NCBI GenBank assembly: GCA_019357535.2
Contig: CP079955.1
Span: 248,001 to 312,000, forward strand
From: Macrococcus sp. 19Msa1099
Lineage (GTDB): Bacteria > Bacillota > Bacilli > Staphylococcales > Staphylococcaceae
DNA: 64,000 nt
Reading direction: 5' to 3'
This document shows positions 51,409 to 64,000 of this stretch, in pieces. The notes under the pieces were generated by a model. It was not told the DNA's origin and searched no databases. It was given only the letters and a program-made list of their open reading frames with translations. Each line of letters opens with the position of its first letter. Position 1 is the first letter of the stretch. Both the position numbers and the translations under genes were made by a program.

Positions 51409-52416
51409 ATGAAACGACGATGGTTATTACCTGTAGTACTCAGCAGTATCATTGTTGTATTACTTATCGCAACAGCTTATGCATTCTTGAGTAGACGGCA
51501 GGAAACATTATTTGTTGACGAGTATATGAAACGCTATCATCTCACAGTTAAAGGTACGATAGGGCAGACACGTACCCCTTACTTTCAGCGTGGTAATCAA
51601 TCACGGCCAGCGATACTTCATGTAAGGCAAGGGGACAAAGTAACTAAAGGACAGGCGCTCTTTAGTTATGAGGATAGGTCCATCGCCGCAAATGAAAAGG
51701 AGTTAAGTCTGAAGATTGATAATCAATTAATTGCAATCAATCAGATTGAAGGACAACTCGCCGTAAAGCAAGAAGCATTTGAACAATCTGCGAGCCCCCG
51801 TATTAATGCAGAACTGAACTGGCTGATAAGTGAGTATGAGAAACATAAAAATGAACTTGAGATATTAAAAACGAAGGAAAGTGCGGCAAGTGAAGCGGTT
51901 GATCAGCTGACAATCACTTCCGAGACAACAGGAATAGTAAGTGAAATTAATAAAGAACAGCTGCAGCAATTTACAAATGCTAAACAGCAGTTTCCAATCG
52001 TAACAATTGCTGCAGCTGAAACTTTCGTTACAGGTGAAGTGGATCAAAAGCTATATAAGCAACTGGAAAAGGGGATGCAGTTCGACTTTGAAATAGATGG
52101 AAAATCTTATAAAAGTAAACTCACATCACTGACAAGAACAATCGAGCATAGCACTGCAAAATATTATTATAAAGCAGCGGTAGATATAGATGAAGCCTAT
52201 GTCGGTGAAGTACTCACTTTTAAAATTTACCCAAACGTTAAAGATCATATATGGTTACATAAAGATTATGTGAATAGAAAAAAGCATACATATTATGTTC
52301 AAAAGTGTTATGGGAATCGCGTTAATGAAGAGATTATCCATGTAAAGAAACAGTCCGGACAATATTACCTTGTTACAAAAGGGTTATCGTCAGTCGATGA
52401 ACTGAAAAAATATTGA
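51409..52416 (+). CDS. HlyD/MFP-like membrane-anchored adaptor protein without adjacent transporter
   Basis: 335 residues. An N-terminal anchor (LLPVVLSSIIVVLLIATAYAF) is followed by a lipoyl-like part (ILHVRQGDKVTKGQALFSYE), a coiled coil (about 100-165: KELSLKIDNQLIAINQIEGQ and on), a second lipoyl half (ITSETTGIVSEINKEQ) and a beta barrel with VTGEVDQKLYKQLEKGMQFDFEIDGKSYKSKL. This is the order of membrane fusion proteins of ABC or MFS exporters (MacA/EmrA-like). No transporter gene follows; 52425 has a terminator. It may serve a permease encoded elsewhere. Confidence 0.8.
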   Translation: MKRRWLLPVVLSSIIVVLLIATAYAFLSRRQETLFVDEYMKRYHLTVKGTIGQTRTPYFQRGNQSRPAILHVRQGDKVTKGQALFSYEDRSIAANEKELSLKIDNQLIAINQIEGQLAVKQEAFEQSASPRINAELNWLISEYEKHKNELEILKTKESAASEAVDQLTITSETTGIVSEINKEQLQQFTNAKQQFPIVTIAAAETFVTGEVDQKLYKQLEKGMQFDFEIDGKSYKSKLTSLTRTIEHSTAKYYYKAAVDIDEAYVGEVLTFKIYPNVKDHIWLHKDYVNRKKHTYYVQKCYGNRVNEEIIHVKKQSGQYYLVTKGLSSVDELKKY

Positions 52417-52420
52417 TATA

Positions 52421-52452
52421 GGAGATTGGGATATTCCCCAATCTCATTTTTT
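52421..52452 (+). terminator. Terminator of the HlyD-like gene
   Basis: GAGATTGGG / CCCAATCTC form a 9-bp stem with a 6-base loop, then ATTTTTT. Confidence 0.85.
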
Positions 52453-52537
52453 AATGTTTCCATAAATAAATGATTGTGCGCATTGAAATTTGGGTAATGA
52501 TATTTAAGATAGTAACGGCCTATGAGGAGGAAGACGT

Positions 52538-53476
52538 ATGAAATGGCAAGGTAGACAGGGGAGTTCTAATGTAGAAGATGCGAGAGGCTCTGGTGGCTTT
52601 TCTGGTGGCAGCCCGATGGTTATCGGTGGCGGTGGTATGGGATGTTTAGGAATCATCGTCATGATTGTTATCGTATTGTTGGGTGGTAACCCGATGGATT
52701 ACATGGGTGGTGAAAGTCAACCTACGCAAACACAAAATCAGCAACAAGATAATGGCAACAATGATATTTTTGATACAGGAAACGTTAAGACGGATGCCGG
52801 GAACGATGGCGCTGCGACGGAACAATCTTTAGATGAACGTGGACAGTTTGCATCAGTTGTACTGAAAGATACGGAAGACGTTTGGCATAAGATATTCCAG
52901 GATTATGATAAATCTTATACTGAACCGAGAATGGTGTTATATTCAGATGCAGTACGTTCAGGATGTGGACAAGCAAGTGCTCAAATGGGACCATTCTATT
53001 GTCCGGTTGATCAGAAGATTTATATCGACCTATCTTTTATGGACGAACTGGATCAGAAGTTCGATGCGCCCGGAGATTTCGCAATGGCTTATGTTATTGC
53101 ACATGAGGTTGGACATCACGTGCAGAATGAACTTGGAATCTTACCGAAATTCCATCAGTTAAGAAACCAATTATCTGAAACTGAGTACAATAAATATTCT
53201 GTTGCTGTTGAGTTGCAGGCAGACTATTTTGCAGGTGTCTATGCAAAGCATGCACAAGAAATGGGTTATACAGATGATGGAGATTTAGAAGAAGCGATTA
53301 AAGCTGCCCATGCAGTTGGAGACGACACAATTCAGAAGAATGCATTAGGACGTGCAAATCCAGATACTTTTACACATGGTTCTAGTGCCGAACGTATGGA
53401 CTGGTTTAAGCGTGGTTATGAAGCAGGAGACTTTAGTCAGGGGAATACATTTAAAGCAAGGGGTTTAGACTTTTAA
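52538..53476 (+). CDS. Neutral zinc metallopeptidase (YpfJ/KPN-type)
   Basis: 312 residues. An N-terminal glycine- and serine-rich stretch and one helix (MGCLGIIVMIVIVLLGG, about 32-50) anchor it. It is followed by a Q/N/D-rich linker and the peptidase domain with VYVIAHEVGHHVQNELG-type HEXXH (residues about 189-193), SGCGQASAQMGPFYCP upstream and ELQADYFAGVYAKHAQEMG downstream, which supplies the third zinc ligand. These are extracellular or membrane-bound metallopeptidases of unknown substrate. AGGAGGAAGACG precedes ATG 52538. Confidence 0.87.
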   Translation: MKWQGRQGSSNVEDARGSGGFSGGSPMVIGGGGMGCLGIIVMIVIVLLGGNPMDYMGGESQPTQTQNQQQDNGNNDIFDTGNVKTDAGNDGAATEQSLDERGQFASVVLKDTEDVWHKIFQDYDKSYTEPRMVLYSDAVRSGCGQASAQMGPFYCPVDQKIYIDLSFMDELDQKFDAPGDFAMAYVIAHEVGHHVQNELGILPKFHQLRNQLSETEYNKYSVAVELQADYFAGVYAKHAQEMGYTDDGDLEEAIKAAHAVGDDTIQKNALGRANPDTFTHGSSAERMDWFKRGYEAGDFSQGNTFKARGLDF

Positions 53477-53481
53477 ATAGT

Positions 53482-53524
53482 GAAAAATGAGATATACTCT
53501 TCTATAAGGGTATATCTCATTTTT
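53482..53524 (+). terminator. Terminator of the zinc peptidase gene
   Basis: A 15-bp stem AAAAATGAGATATAC / GTATATCTCATTTTT with a 12-base loop, ending in T. Confidence 0.88.
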
Positions 53525-53559
53525 GATAAGCGCCCATTAACGTAAAGGATTGATGGATT

Positions 53560-54030
53560 GTGAAACTAAAGAGACCGAATATTTCCTGGATGGCGCTCCT
53601 GTTTGTACTATCTGTAGTGTTAATTTCTGGAATAGCCTTTATATTGATGGTTTTCTTCGGAATGTATGGACTCAGTAGATTACTTATTTATTTCCATCTG
53701 GCAGAGTTTACATATAATGAAAGTGTGATAGATAACAGCTTTTATTACGGTTCATATTTAATCATCGGCTACGTACTATTGTTTATTATTGAATATATTA
53801 TGGACGAATTAAAGCGTATGCTTCCAGAGAATAAGTTTTTTCATGGCTGGTATTTTCATATCATAGCAGTAAGTCTTTCGACACTGGTATTTTACTTCGG
53901 TGTGCATATTAATTATCAGCATATTAGAATACATTTTCTTGTCGTACTGGCGATTATTAGTGCACTATACTATTTAACAGAACTCTTCTATCCTGATAGC
54001 GTGGATTTGAATAATAAAGATGATAAATGA
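53560..54030 (+). CDS. sepA: Multidrug efflux protein SepA
   Basis: 156 residues, four helices. It matches staphylococcal SepA closely by eye: MYGLSRLLIYFHLAEFTYNESVIDNSFYYGSYLIIGYVLLFIIEYIMDELKRMLPENKFFHGWYFHIIAVS and the C-terminal FYPDSVDLNNK. In S. aureus SepA lowers susceptibility to biguanides and cationic dyes. Start GTG 53560 (AAAGGAT upstream). It is single and convergent with amylase. In S. aureus it lies close to a drug-efflux MFS gene (sdrM); here an MFS gene is 3.5 kb away. Confidence 0.9.
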   Translation: MKLKRPNISWMALLFVLSVVLISGIAFILMVFFGMYGLSRLLIYFHLAEFTYNESVIDNSFYYGSYLIIGYVLLFIIEYIMDELKRMLPENKFFHGWYFHIIAVSLSTLVFYFGVHINYQHIRIHFLVVLAIISALYYLTELFYPDSVDLNNKDDK

Positions 54031-54040
54031 TGAAATAAAG

Positions 54041-54078
54041 AAGGGTAGCTAGCAACAGATTGCTAGTTACCTTTTCGG
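54041..54078. terminator. Bidirectional terminator between sepA and amylase
   Basis: GGTAGCTAGCA / TGCTAGTTACC pair over 11 positions (one wobble), flanked by AAG and CTTTT. Confidence 0.82.
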
Positions 54079-54080
54079 TT

Positions 54081-55532
54081 TTATTCTTCTTCGCAGTAGA
54101 CTGATACGCTGCCCGGGTTAACTTTGAAGAGGCCATTTCCTTCTTCATCAATCGTGATTGTATCTTCTCTTGTATTGGTGTAGTCATACCAGACTTCACC
54201 GGCGCGTTCTTTGCCAACGAACATCTGTTTTTCTGCTTCTTCTTCACTGGAATTGATAATTACAGCACAACCAGTCTTATTGCCATTGCCGCGTCTGACA
54301 AATCCGATAATATTTGGGTGATCGAAGTAATCATCTTGTTCCCCGTATGCTTTATTTTGTCTGATATAAAGTAATGGATCGATTGCAAGCTGCTTTCCTT
54401 CGACCGGATGATCTCCGCCAATGCCATAATAATCACCATAGAATATACATGGATAGCCATCTTTACGTAATAATATTAGCGCATAAGCACTTTGTTTGAA
54501 CCAGTCTTTAACGAAAGATTCTAATGCTTCATCTGGCTGAGAGTCATGGTTATCAACAAAAGTGACTGCAAGTTCAGGGTGTTCTTCAACAATTGTATCA
54601 TCAAATAATGTACGTAGATCATAGGCGCTGCCCTCTTCAGAAGCGGTTTTAAAGTTGAAGTGCAGCTTAACGTCGAATAAATCAGTGTTGTACTCTGCCT
54701 CTTCAAGAAACTTTTCATTCTTTCCAAGGTCTGCATTCCAATATTCACCGAGAAAATAGAAGTCTTCTCCAGCATGTTCGCGCATTGCGTCACTAAAGTC
54801 TTTAATAAAATAGCTTTCGATATGTTTCACAGCATCCATGCGCATGCCATCTATCCCTAATGTGTCAATCAGCCATTTTCCCCATTCGATTGTATGTTGT
54901 CGTACATCGGGATGTTTGTAATCGATATTCGTAAACATCAAGTAATCGAAGTTCCCTTTTTCGTTATCTACGAATGCATTCCAGTCTTTATTTTCCCCTA
55001 TTATTTTAAAGATGCCCTTGCGACCTGTTTTGTGATCGTAGTCAGTACCGTTGAAGTGTGTGTGATTCCATTTGAAATCACTATATTTATTATTACGACC
55101 TGGAAAATCAAATTTTGTATAGGCATCGATTTCGAAAGGTTCTGAGATAACGTGGGTACGATCATTTGTATCGACTTCTACGACTTTAATTGTTTCTGTT
55201 TCATCTGCGCCAGCCTTATGATTGAGCACAATATCGGCATAAACTTTTATGCCGTTCTCATGACAAGCTTTAATGGCATCTAATAATTCTTCTTTCGTCC
55301 CATATTTAGTACGCACTTGTCCTTTTTGGTCGAATTCCCCAAGATCATATAGATCATAGATGCTATAACCTGTATTCATTACATGGTCTGCTTTGCATGC
55401 AGGTGGTAACCAAACCGTATCAATGCCTTTTTCCTTTAGTTTTGGGGCATCTTCTTTCAGGCGTTTCCAATGCGCACCATCTCCATTTGCATGCCATTCG
55501 AAATATTGCATCATCGTATAATTTTTTGTCAT
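54081..55532 (-). CDS. Cytoplasmic alpha-amylase (GH13)
   Basis: 483 residues without a signal peptide. The catalytic barrel shows YADIVLNHKAGAD (region I), GIDGMRMDAVKHIE (nucleophile D), FYFLGEYWN (general acid E) and TFVDNHDSQP (third acid, D). N-terminal MMQYFEWHANGDGAHWKRL resembles the liquefying amylases of Bacillus licheniformis and their intracellular relatives (AmyS-like). It hydrolyses alpha-1,4-glucan, probably maltodextrin or stored glycogen. The PTS and LacI genes at 10-14 kb may belong to the same diet, but this is inference. AGGAG before ATG 55532. Confidence 0.92.
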   Translation of the reverse strand: MTKNYTMMQYFEWHANGDGAHWKRLKEDAPKLKEKGIDTVWLPPACKADHVMNTGYSIYDLYDLGEFDQKGQVRTKYGTKEELLDAIKACHENGIKVYADIVLNHKAGADETETIKVVEVDTNDRTHVISEPFEIDAYTKFDFPGRNNKYSDFKWNHTHFNGTDYDHKTGRKGIFKIIGENKDWNAFVDNEKGNFDYLMFTNIDYKHPDVRQHTIEWGKWLIDTLGIDGMRMDAVKHIESYFIKDFSDAMREHAGEDFYFLGEYWNADLGKNEKFLEEAEYNTDLFDVKLHFNFKTASEEGSAYDLRTLFDDTIVEEHPELAVTFVDNHDSQPDEALESFVKDWFKQSAYALILLRKDGYPCIFYGDYYGIGGDHPVEGKQLAIDPLLYIRQNKAYGEQDDYFDHPNIIGFVRRGNGNKTGCAVIINSSEEEAEKQMFVGKERAGEVWYDYTNTREDTITIDEEGNGLFKVNPGSVSVYCEEE

Positions 55533-55686
55533 GTGATTCTCCTCATCCTTTCGGTAATCAATTATCTATGTTATACCCATAAAATGACGAATACATCACA
55601 ACTATATCATTTATAGTAATTTCTTTTATACAAAGTCGATTCTTTTTGTTAAACTAAAACTATTAGAAGATGAAGGAGCGTTTAAA

Positions 55687-56739
55687 TTGTTAACTAAAGA
55701 ACAAGTCATAGAGATTATCGGGGAATTAGAAGATCCAGTAATTAATGTACCTCTCTCTGAAACAGAGGGGATTAAAGAAGTTAGTATTAAAGAAGAGAAA
55801 GAACATGTCTCTGTTAAAGTGATGATTGCAAAGCTTGGGGGTCAGCCTCAACTTGATCTTCAGATGCAAATTGTAGAGAAACTGAAGGAGAATGGCGCAA
55901 AAACTGTAGGGATACGTTTTGAAGAGATGGATGAGTCAATGCTCGAGCAGTTCCGTGGAGTTTCCACTTCGGAAATTGAAAAGTTAGTCGATCCAAATAA
56001 TAAGGTAACATTCATCTCGATCGCTTCAGGAAAGGGTGGCGTCGGGAAATCAACGGTTTCTGTGAACCTTGCTGTCGCACTTGCCCGTTTAGGTAAACGT
56101 GTAGGACTAGTTGACGCTGATATTTATGGTTTCAGTGTTCCGGATATGATGGGAATTTCAGAACGACCTGAAATTGATGGCGAACGCATCGTCCCTGTAT
56201 CACGTTTTGGAGTAAAGGTAATTTCGATGGCGTTTTTCGTAGAAGAGAATACACCTGTCATTTGGCGTGGGCCAATGCTTGGGAAGATGATCAATAACTT
56301 CTTTAACGAAGTGAATTGGGGAGATCTGGATTATATTCTCTTAGATTTACCACCAGGCACAGGAGATGTTGCACTAGATGTACATACAATGTTGCCGAAG
56401 AGTAAAGAAATCATCGTAACAACGCCACATCCAACAGCTGCATTTGTAGCTTCAAGAGCAGGAGCGATGGCATTGCATACGGAGCATGAAATTCTTGGTG
56501 TAGTAGAGAATATGAGCTACTTCGAAAGTAAAGAAACGGGAAATAAAGAGTATGTATTTGGTTCTGGTGGCGGTCAAAAGTTAGCTGAAGAGTTAAACAC
56601 AGAGCTGCTCGGGCAACTTCCGTTAGCTCAACCGGACTGGAACAATGAAGATTTTGCACCTTCTGTCTATCAAGAAGACCATCCACTTGGTATCATCTAT
56701 ACGCAAATGGCTCAAAAGGTAATCGATAAAACAAAATAA
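55687..56739 (+). CDS. mrp: Mrp/NBP35-family Fe-S cluster carrier ATPase
   Basis: 350 residues. An N-terminal MIP18/DUF59 domain (1-90, IGELEDPVINVPLSETEGI) is followed by the ParA/Mrp ATPase with deviant Walker A VTFISIASGKGGVGKSTVSVN (GKGGVGKS) and LDYILLDLPPGTGDVALD. The metal-binding CXXC near the C terminus of many Mrp proteins is not seen; residues around 270-300 lack a CxxC pair, so the cluster-binding mode may differ. It transfers clusters to apoproteins. GAAGGAG precedes TTG 55687. kbaA follows after 17 bases. Confidence 0.9.
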   Translation: MLTKEQVIEIIGELEDPVINVPLSETEGIKEVSIKEEKEHVSVKVMIAKLGGQPQLDLQMQIVEKLKENGAKTVGIRFEEMDESMLEQFRGVSTSEIEKLVDPNNKVTFISIASGKGGVGKSTVSVNLAVALARLGKRVGLVDADIYGFSVPDMMGISERPEIDGERIVPVSRFGVKVISMAFFVEENTPVIWRGPMLGKMINNFFNEVNWGDLDYILLDLPPGTGDVALDVHTMLPKSKEIIVTTPHPTAAFVASRAGAMALHTEHEILGVVENMSYFESKETGNKEYVFGSGGGQKLAEELNTELLGQLPLAQPDWNNEDFAPSVYQEDHPLGIIYTQMAQKVIDKTK

Positions 56740-56756
56740 ATTAAAGAGGTACAATC

Positions 56757-57473
56757 GTGACTTTAAAAAATTTAGGTAAATTCTATGGCATCACGTTACT
56801 TATAGGACTTGTTGTCACAGTAATCGTCAGTCTTATATTCGGATATGATAAATTAACAGTTTATCTTGTCCAAGGTGAATTAGGAGAGTTCCTGGCAGCG
56901 CTAATCTGGTTTATGGGATATGGACTGTTAATTGCATCTATTAGTCAGCTTGCATTCTTCGCATACTTGTTTATCCATCAGATGGGACAAGGGATATTCA
57001 GAAGCGGCTGGAATGCGATTCAAGTTGTGATTATTTTATTTGCAATCGTCGATCTCGTGTATTTCAGATATTTACGTTTTGGGCAGAAGGATGGAGATAT
57101 TCTTAAATTTATCTGGATTCCAATTTTAATTGTCATCTTTGGTATTGTTGTAAGTATCTATAAAAATAAGCTGACAGGTAAAAACGTCTTTATTCCTGCA
57201 ATGTTCTTTATGGTTGTAATGACAACGGTAGAACTCATACCGTTTCTGAAGGTTAAAGATATGATGTGGCTGTATTGCACCATCTTTGCGCTGCTTTTAT
57301 GTAATGCATTTCAGTTATTGTCATTGCCGAAATATAATAAGGCATCTTATGAAGAACGTAAGGCACGCAAGATTGCAAATGGCACTTGGGTAGAGGAAAC
57401 ACCAGAGTCACCTAGTAAGGTTGTAAAGAATACGCAAGTTGTCATACATAAGAAAAAACGAAAAAAGAGATAA
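56757..57473 (+). CDS. kbaA: KbaA-like membrane protein
   Basis: 238 residues with six predicted helices and a lysine-rich tail (HKKKRKKR). FYGITLLIGLVVTVIVSLIFGYDKLTVYLVQGELGEFLAALIWFMGYGLLIASISQLAFFAYLFIHQMGQGIFR matches KbaA, which in Bacillus aids KinB signalling into sporulation. This organism does not sporulate and no kinB is near, so its role is unknown; the mrp-kbaA pairing is found in staphylococci. Start GTG 56757 with AAAGAGGT. Confidence 0.85.
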   Translation: MTLKNLGKFYGITLLIGLVVTVIVSLIFGYDKLTVYLVQGELGEFLAALIWFMGYGLLIASISQLAFFAYLFIHQMGQGIFRSGWNAIQVVIILFAIVDLVYFRYLRFGQKDGDILKFIWIPILIVIFGIVVSIYKNKLTGKNVFIPAMFFMVVMTTVELIPFLKVKDMMWLYCTIFALLLCNAFQLLSLPKYNKASYEERKARKIANGTWVEETPESPSKVVKNTQVVIHKKKRKKR

Positions 57474-57477
57474 TGAT

Positions 57478-57509
57478 ATGACCTAGCTCATTGGAGTTAG
57501 GTCATTTGT
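57478..57509 (+). terminator. Hairpin between kbaA and the MFS gene
   Basis: ATGACCTAGCTC / GAGTTAGGTCAT pair over 12 positions (one wobble) with a 4-base loop. The T tail is weak. Readthrough into the MFS gene is possible. Confidence 0.65.
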
Positions 57510-57529
57510 CATTAAGAAATGAGGAGAAA

Positions 57530-58828
57530 ATGAAAAGAGGATTAATTAGTGCGCTCGTGATTATTATGTTTATGAGTGCTATCGAAACATCAATCGTGTC
57601 ACTCGCAACTCCTGCAATCGGCAAAGATCTAGGTGTTGAAGAGTCGCTTGCTTTAATATTTACCAGCTATATGATTGCTATTGTAGTGATCACACCGCTT
57701 GTCGGGGAAATTATGAAACGTATCGGATCTAAGTATACAATGATATTCGGTATTGTCGTATTTATAGTAGGAAGTATGTTATCAGGGGCGTCATTTACGT
57801 TTCCAATGCTTGTTGCATCACGTCTTATTCAAGGGCTTGGTGCAGGGATCATGATGACGATGGGGAGTATTATTCCGAAGATTGCGTTTGAAATTCCATA
57901 TCGCTATAAAGTAATGGGTATCGTGGGAAGTGTCTGGGGCATTTCAAGTATCGTAGGCCCACTTTTAGGCGGATTAATATTAACCTACTTAAGATGGAGT
58001 TTTTTATTTTACATTAATGTTCCTGTAGCAATAGTTGCGATTGTTCTTGTGCTGAAGTTCTTTAAATTTGATGAACAGCCGTCTAAGGCGAAACTTGATG
58101 TTAAAGGGTTACTGCTTTTCTACGCATTTTTAATCTGTTTGATTACTGGCTTCACTGCTGGAGGGCTGCTAAGTATGGCAGCATATATAGTAGCAACTAC
58201 ATTACTCGTTATATTTGTTAAGTTTGAATTGAAAGTACAATCACCATTTATACCAGTACGCTCCTTTAATAAAAGGATAGGTATAACGATGGGAACAGAT
58301 ATGGTATACGCAATGCTGTTGATGGGAACGAACATATTCTTACCGTTTTATTTGCAGACAGAGAAAGGGTTGTCACCATTACTTAGTGGTTTAACCACCT
58401 TCTCGATATCAGTGTTCTGGCTGACATCTACCTTTATATTGAAACGTATTGAACAACGCTTTACCGTTAAGCAAGTCTATCAATTAAGTTTCTTCTATAT
58501 GATTATCGGTGCAGCGATTATACTAGTTACAGAAAGTGTTATTGCAGTAACGATTGGATGTATATTTCTAGGATTGAGCTATGGTACTGTATTTACGAAA
58601 AATGTCGTAACCATTCAAGAAAGTGCGGCACCACATGAACTCGGCAGTATGATGAGTACTTATAGTTTACTTAAGTTTATCGGCTCAACTACTGGATCGA
58701 TAGTCATGTCGTTTGTCTACTATAGCAATGTATTACACAATATTCATAACAATATGGCGGTAATGGTCATCATTGCGCTTATACTCATCATTATTTATCA
58801 GTTTTTATATAGAGAAAAGACGGCTTAG
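57530..58828 (+). CDS. MFS multidrug efflux transporter (SdrM/LmrB-like, DHA2 type)
   Basis: 432 residues. It starts MKRGLISALVIIMFMSAIET. Motif C-like GSVWGISSIVGPLLGGLIL in helix 5 and motif A GEIMKRIGSKYT are seen; the N-terminal MSAIETSIVSLATPAIGKDLG is typical of DHA2 drug pumps. Length is short for the 14-helix class, so 12-14 helices remain open. The staphylococcal partner of sepA, SdrM, is the nearest guess; the substrate is not determined. GAGGAGAAA precedes ATG 57530, and the 13 upstream codons lack support. Confidence 0.85.
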   Translation: MKRGLISALVIIMFMSAIETSIVSLATPAIGKDLGVEESLALIFTSYMIAIVVITPLVGEIMKRIGSKYTMIFGIVVFIVGSMLSGASFTFPMLVASRLIQGLGAGIMMTMGSIIPKIAFEIPYRYKVMGIVGSVWGISSIVGPLLGGLILTYLRWSFLFYINVPVAIVAIVLVLKFFKFDEQPSKAKLDVKGLLLFYAFLICLITGFTAGGLLSMAAYIVATTLLVIFVKFELKVQSPFIPVRSFNKRIGITMGTDMVYAMLLMGTNIFLPFYLQTEKGLSPLLSGLTTFSISVFWLTSTFILKRIEQRFTVKQVYQLSFFYMIIGAAIILVTESVIAVTIGCIFLGLSYGTVFTKNVVTIQESAAPHELGSMMSTYSLLKFIGSTTGSIVMSFVYYSNVLHNIHNNMAVMVIIALILIIIYQFLYREKTA

Positions 58829-58849
58829 TGAAAGTGTTCTGCCGAAACG

Positions 58850-58898
58850 ACAACCCGGATAATACAGGTAAGATTCTTATCTGTATTATCCGGGTTGT
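58850..58898 (+). terminator. Strong hairpin before the rRNA operon
   Basis: ACAACCCGGATAATACAG (58850-58867) and CTGTATTATCCGGGTTGT (58881-58898) pair over 18 positions. T-rich TATATATA follows. It separates the MFS gene from the rRNA promoters. Confidence 0.75.
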
Positions 58899-58927
58899 TA
58901 TATATATGAAAAATATTAAATAAAGTA

Positions 58928-58956
58928 TTGACTTTAATATAGCAACTTGTTAAGAT
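58928..58956 (+). promoter_or_regulatory. rRNA operon promoter P1
   Basis: TTGACT (58928-58933) and TAAGAT (58951-58956) lie 17 bases apart, about 340 bases before 16S. The stretch 58960-59130 contains no gene. Confidence 0.7.
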
Positions 58957-59133
58957 ATAAAAGTCGCAAAAACAAGCGACGCCAACGATTAAGCGTTTGA
59001 AAAACAAATTGAAAAAGTGTAAAAAAGACTATTGAAACTTTGTTCTCAAACATTTAATATTAATTGAGTAAGAACGGCGCACAAAACATTTCAAATAAGA
59101 AATCGTGAGTGTAAAACTTCTTCAAAATAAAGC

Positions 59134-59162
59134 TTGCAAACAAGAAAGAAACGTGTTAAAAT
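59134..59162 (+). promoter_or_regulatory. rRNA operon promoter P2
   Basis: TTGCAA (59134-59139) and TAAAAT (59157-59162) lie 17 bases apart. It lies about 135 bases before 16S. Confidence 0.65.
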
Positions 59163-59186
59163 TTTATCTTGTAGCAACAAAAAATG

Positions 59187-59226
59187 AACATTGAAAACTG
59201 AATGACAATATGTCAACGTTAATTCC
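59187..59226 (+). other. 5' strand of the 16S rRNA processing stalk
   Basis: This leader segment (AACATTGAAAACTGAATGAC and on to AATTCC) is nearly complementary to the spacer segment 60891-60929 behind 16S (GGAATTGACATTGACATATT and on), with long runs of pairing. Such stalks are cut by RNase III. The TTGAAAACTGAA piece also resembles a Bacillus boxA-type antitermination sequence (less sure). Confidence 0.7.
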
Positions 59227-59298
59227 AATAATTTGAGTGATTAAGTTCACTCCCAAGAGTGATTGCCTCAAGCAATCAAAGAGCTTTATCAAGCAATC

Positions 59299-60859
<1,561 letters not shown>

Positions 60860-60890
60860 ATAATTACGGAAACAGACCATCAGGTCTGTA

Positions 60891-60929
60891 GGAATTGACA
60901 TTGACATATTGTATTCAGTTTTGAATGTT
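60891..60929 (+). other. 3' strand of the 16S rRNA processing stalk
   Basis: Complementary to the leader piece at 59187-59226; see there. It lies in the 16S-tRNA spacer before tRNA-Ile. Confidence 0.65.
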
Positions 60930-60942
60930 TATAGATTATAAT

Positions 60943-61019
<77 letters not shown>

Positions 61020-61051
61020 TTATAAATATTCTGCAATTTAATTACCTTTAT

Positions 61052-61127
61052 GGGGGCTTAGCTCAGCTGGGAGAGCGCCTGCTTTGCACGCAGGAGGTCA
61101 GCGGTTCGATCCCGCTAGTCTCCACCA
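61052..61127 (+). tRNA. tRNA-Ala (anticodon TGC)
   Basis: 76 bases with acceptor stem GGGGGCT / AGTCTCC (two G-U pairs), T-arm GGTTCGATCC, anticodon TGC in TTTGCAC and encoded CCA. It follows tRNA-Ile by 32 bases. Confidence 0.94.
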
Positions 61128-61264
61128 TTAAATATTGTACTTTGAAAACTAGATAAAGTAAGAAGATATAAAGATTTTACCAAGCAAAACCGAGTGAGTT
61201 CATATTTGAATTCTTGAAAAAATCGCGCGTCTGCATTTATGCAGACATCACAATATTAATAACA

Positions 61265-64000
<2,736 letters not shown>

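Noticed and set aside
55687-56739. Chromosome partition protein (ParA/MinD)
   Set aside because: The N-terminal MIP18 domain and GKGGVGKS with LPPGTGD are the Mrp/NBP35 type.

Overview
The window looks like chromosome of a low-GC Gram-positive coccus of the family Staphylococcaceae. The best guess is Macrococcus (Macrococcoides) rather than Staphylococcus itself. The basis is the 16S rRNA, the staphylococcal-type genes (sepA, kbaA, cidAB, a UPF0457 protein, a BraRS-like two-component system next to a Bce-type transporter) and the AT-rich codon use. The genus is an inference from memory of these families; no search was run. There is no convincing prophage, insertion sequence, CRISPR array or integrase.

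Region by region. 1-5.7 kb: the 3' end of copA, copZ, a flavin monooxygenase, an HD hydrolase, a LOG-type phosphoribohydrolase and the cystine carrier tcyP. 5.8-10.5 kb is the most accessory-looking part. It holds a 61-bp tandem hairpin repeat array abutting a NERD-domain gene, a MerR/TipAS drug sensor with a textbook 19-bp-spacer promoter, an S51-like peptidase, an orphan ribbon-helix-helix protein, a decayed transporter start and two tandem DUF3147 membrane proteins. 10.5-14.7 kb: a LacI-type repressor divergent from a three-domain sugar PTS permease, then a phosphodiesterase-fold protein. 14.8-19.2 kb: response regulator, intramembrane-sensing kinase and a Bce-type peptide-antibiotic transporter. 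19.3-22.2 kb: an HMA protein, a P-type ATPase with the unusual CPG metal motif and an FNR/CRP regulator with FNR-like boxes. 22.3-25.8 kb: pyruvate phosphate dikinase and its regulatory kinase/pyrophosphorylase behind a CcpN-like site.

25.9-33 kb: an amino-acid exchanger, nitronate monooxygenase, a truncated glyoxalase-fold remnant, corA, duplicated cold-shock genes with conserved leader hairpins, a YdcZ transporter and cidAB. 33-37.7 kb is a complete acetoin-dehydrogenase-like operon (E3, E1 alpha, E1 beta, E2) with a cre-like site over its promoter. 38.3-40.2 kb: a TPP riboswitch and thiC. 40-52 kb: transporters, a DUF402 protein, a YjiH protein, an IsdG-like haem monooxygenase with an SDR partner, UPF0457, rarD, a repeat-rich lipoprotein, a uridylyltransferase and an orphan HlyD-like adaptor. 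52.5-58.8 kb: a zinc peptidase, sepA, cytoplasmic alpha-amylase, the Fe-S carrier mrp, kbaA and an MFS efflux gene. 58.9-64 kb: an rRNA operon with two promoters, 16S, tRNA-Ile, tRNA-Ala and a 23S gene that runs off the window.

Common themes are metal homeostasis (two HMA/P-ATPase modules, CorA), carbon-flow switching (PTS, PPDK, acetoin, amylase, cre and CcpN-like sites) and resistance to drugs and antimicrobial peptides. All start choices that differ from the longest reading frame rest on a visible ribosome binding site.
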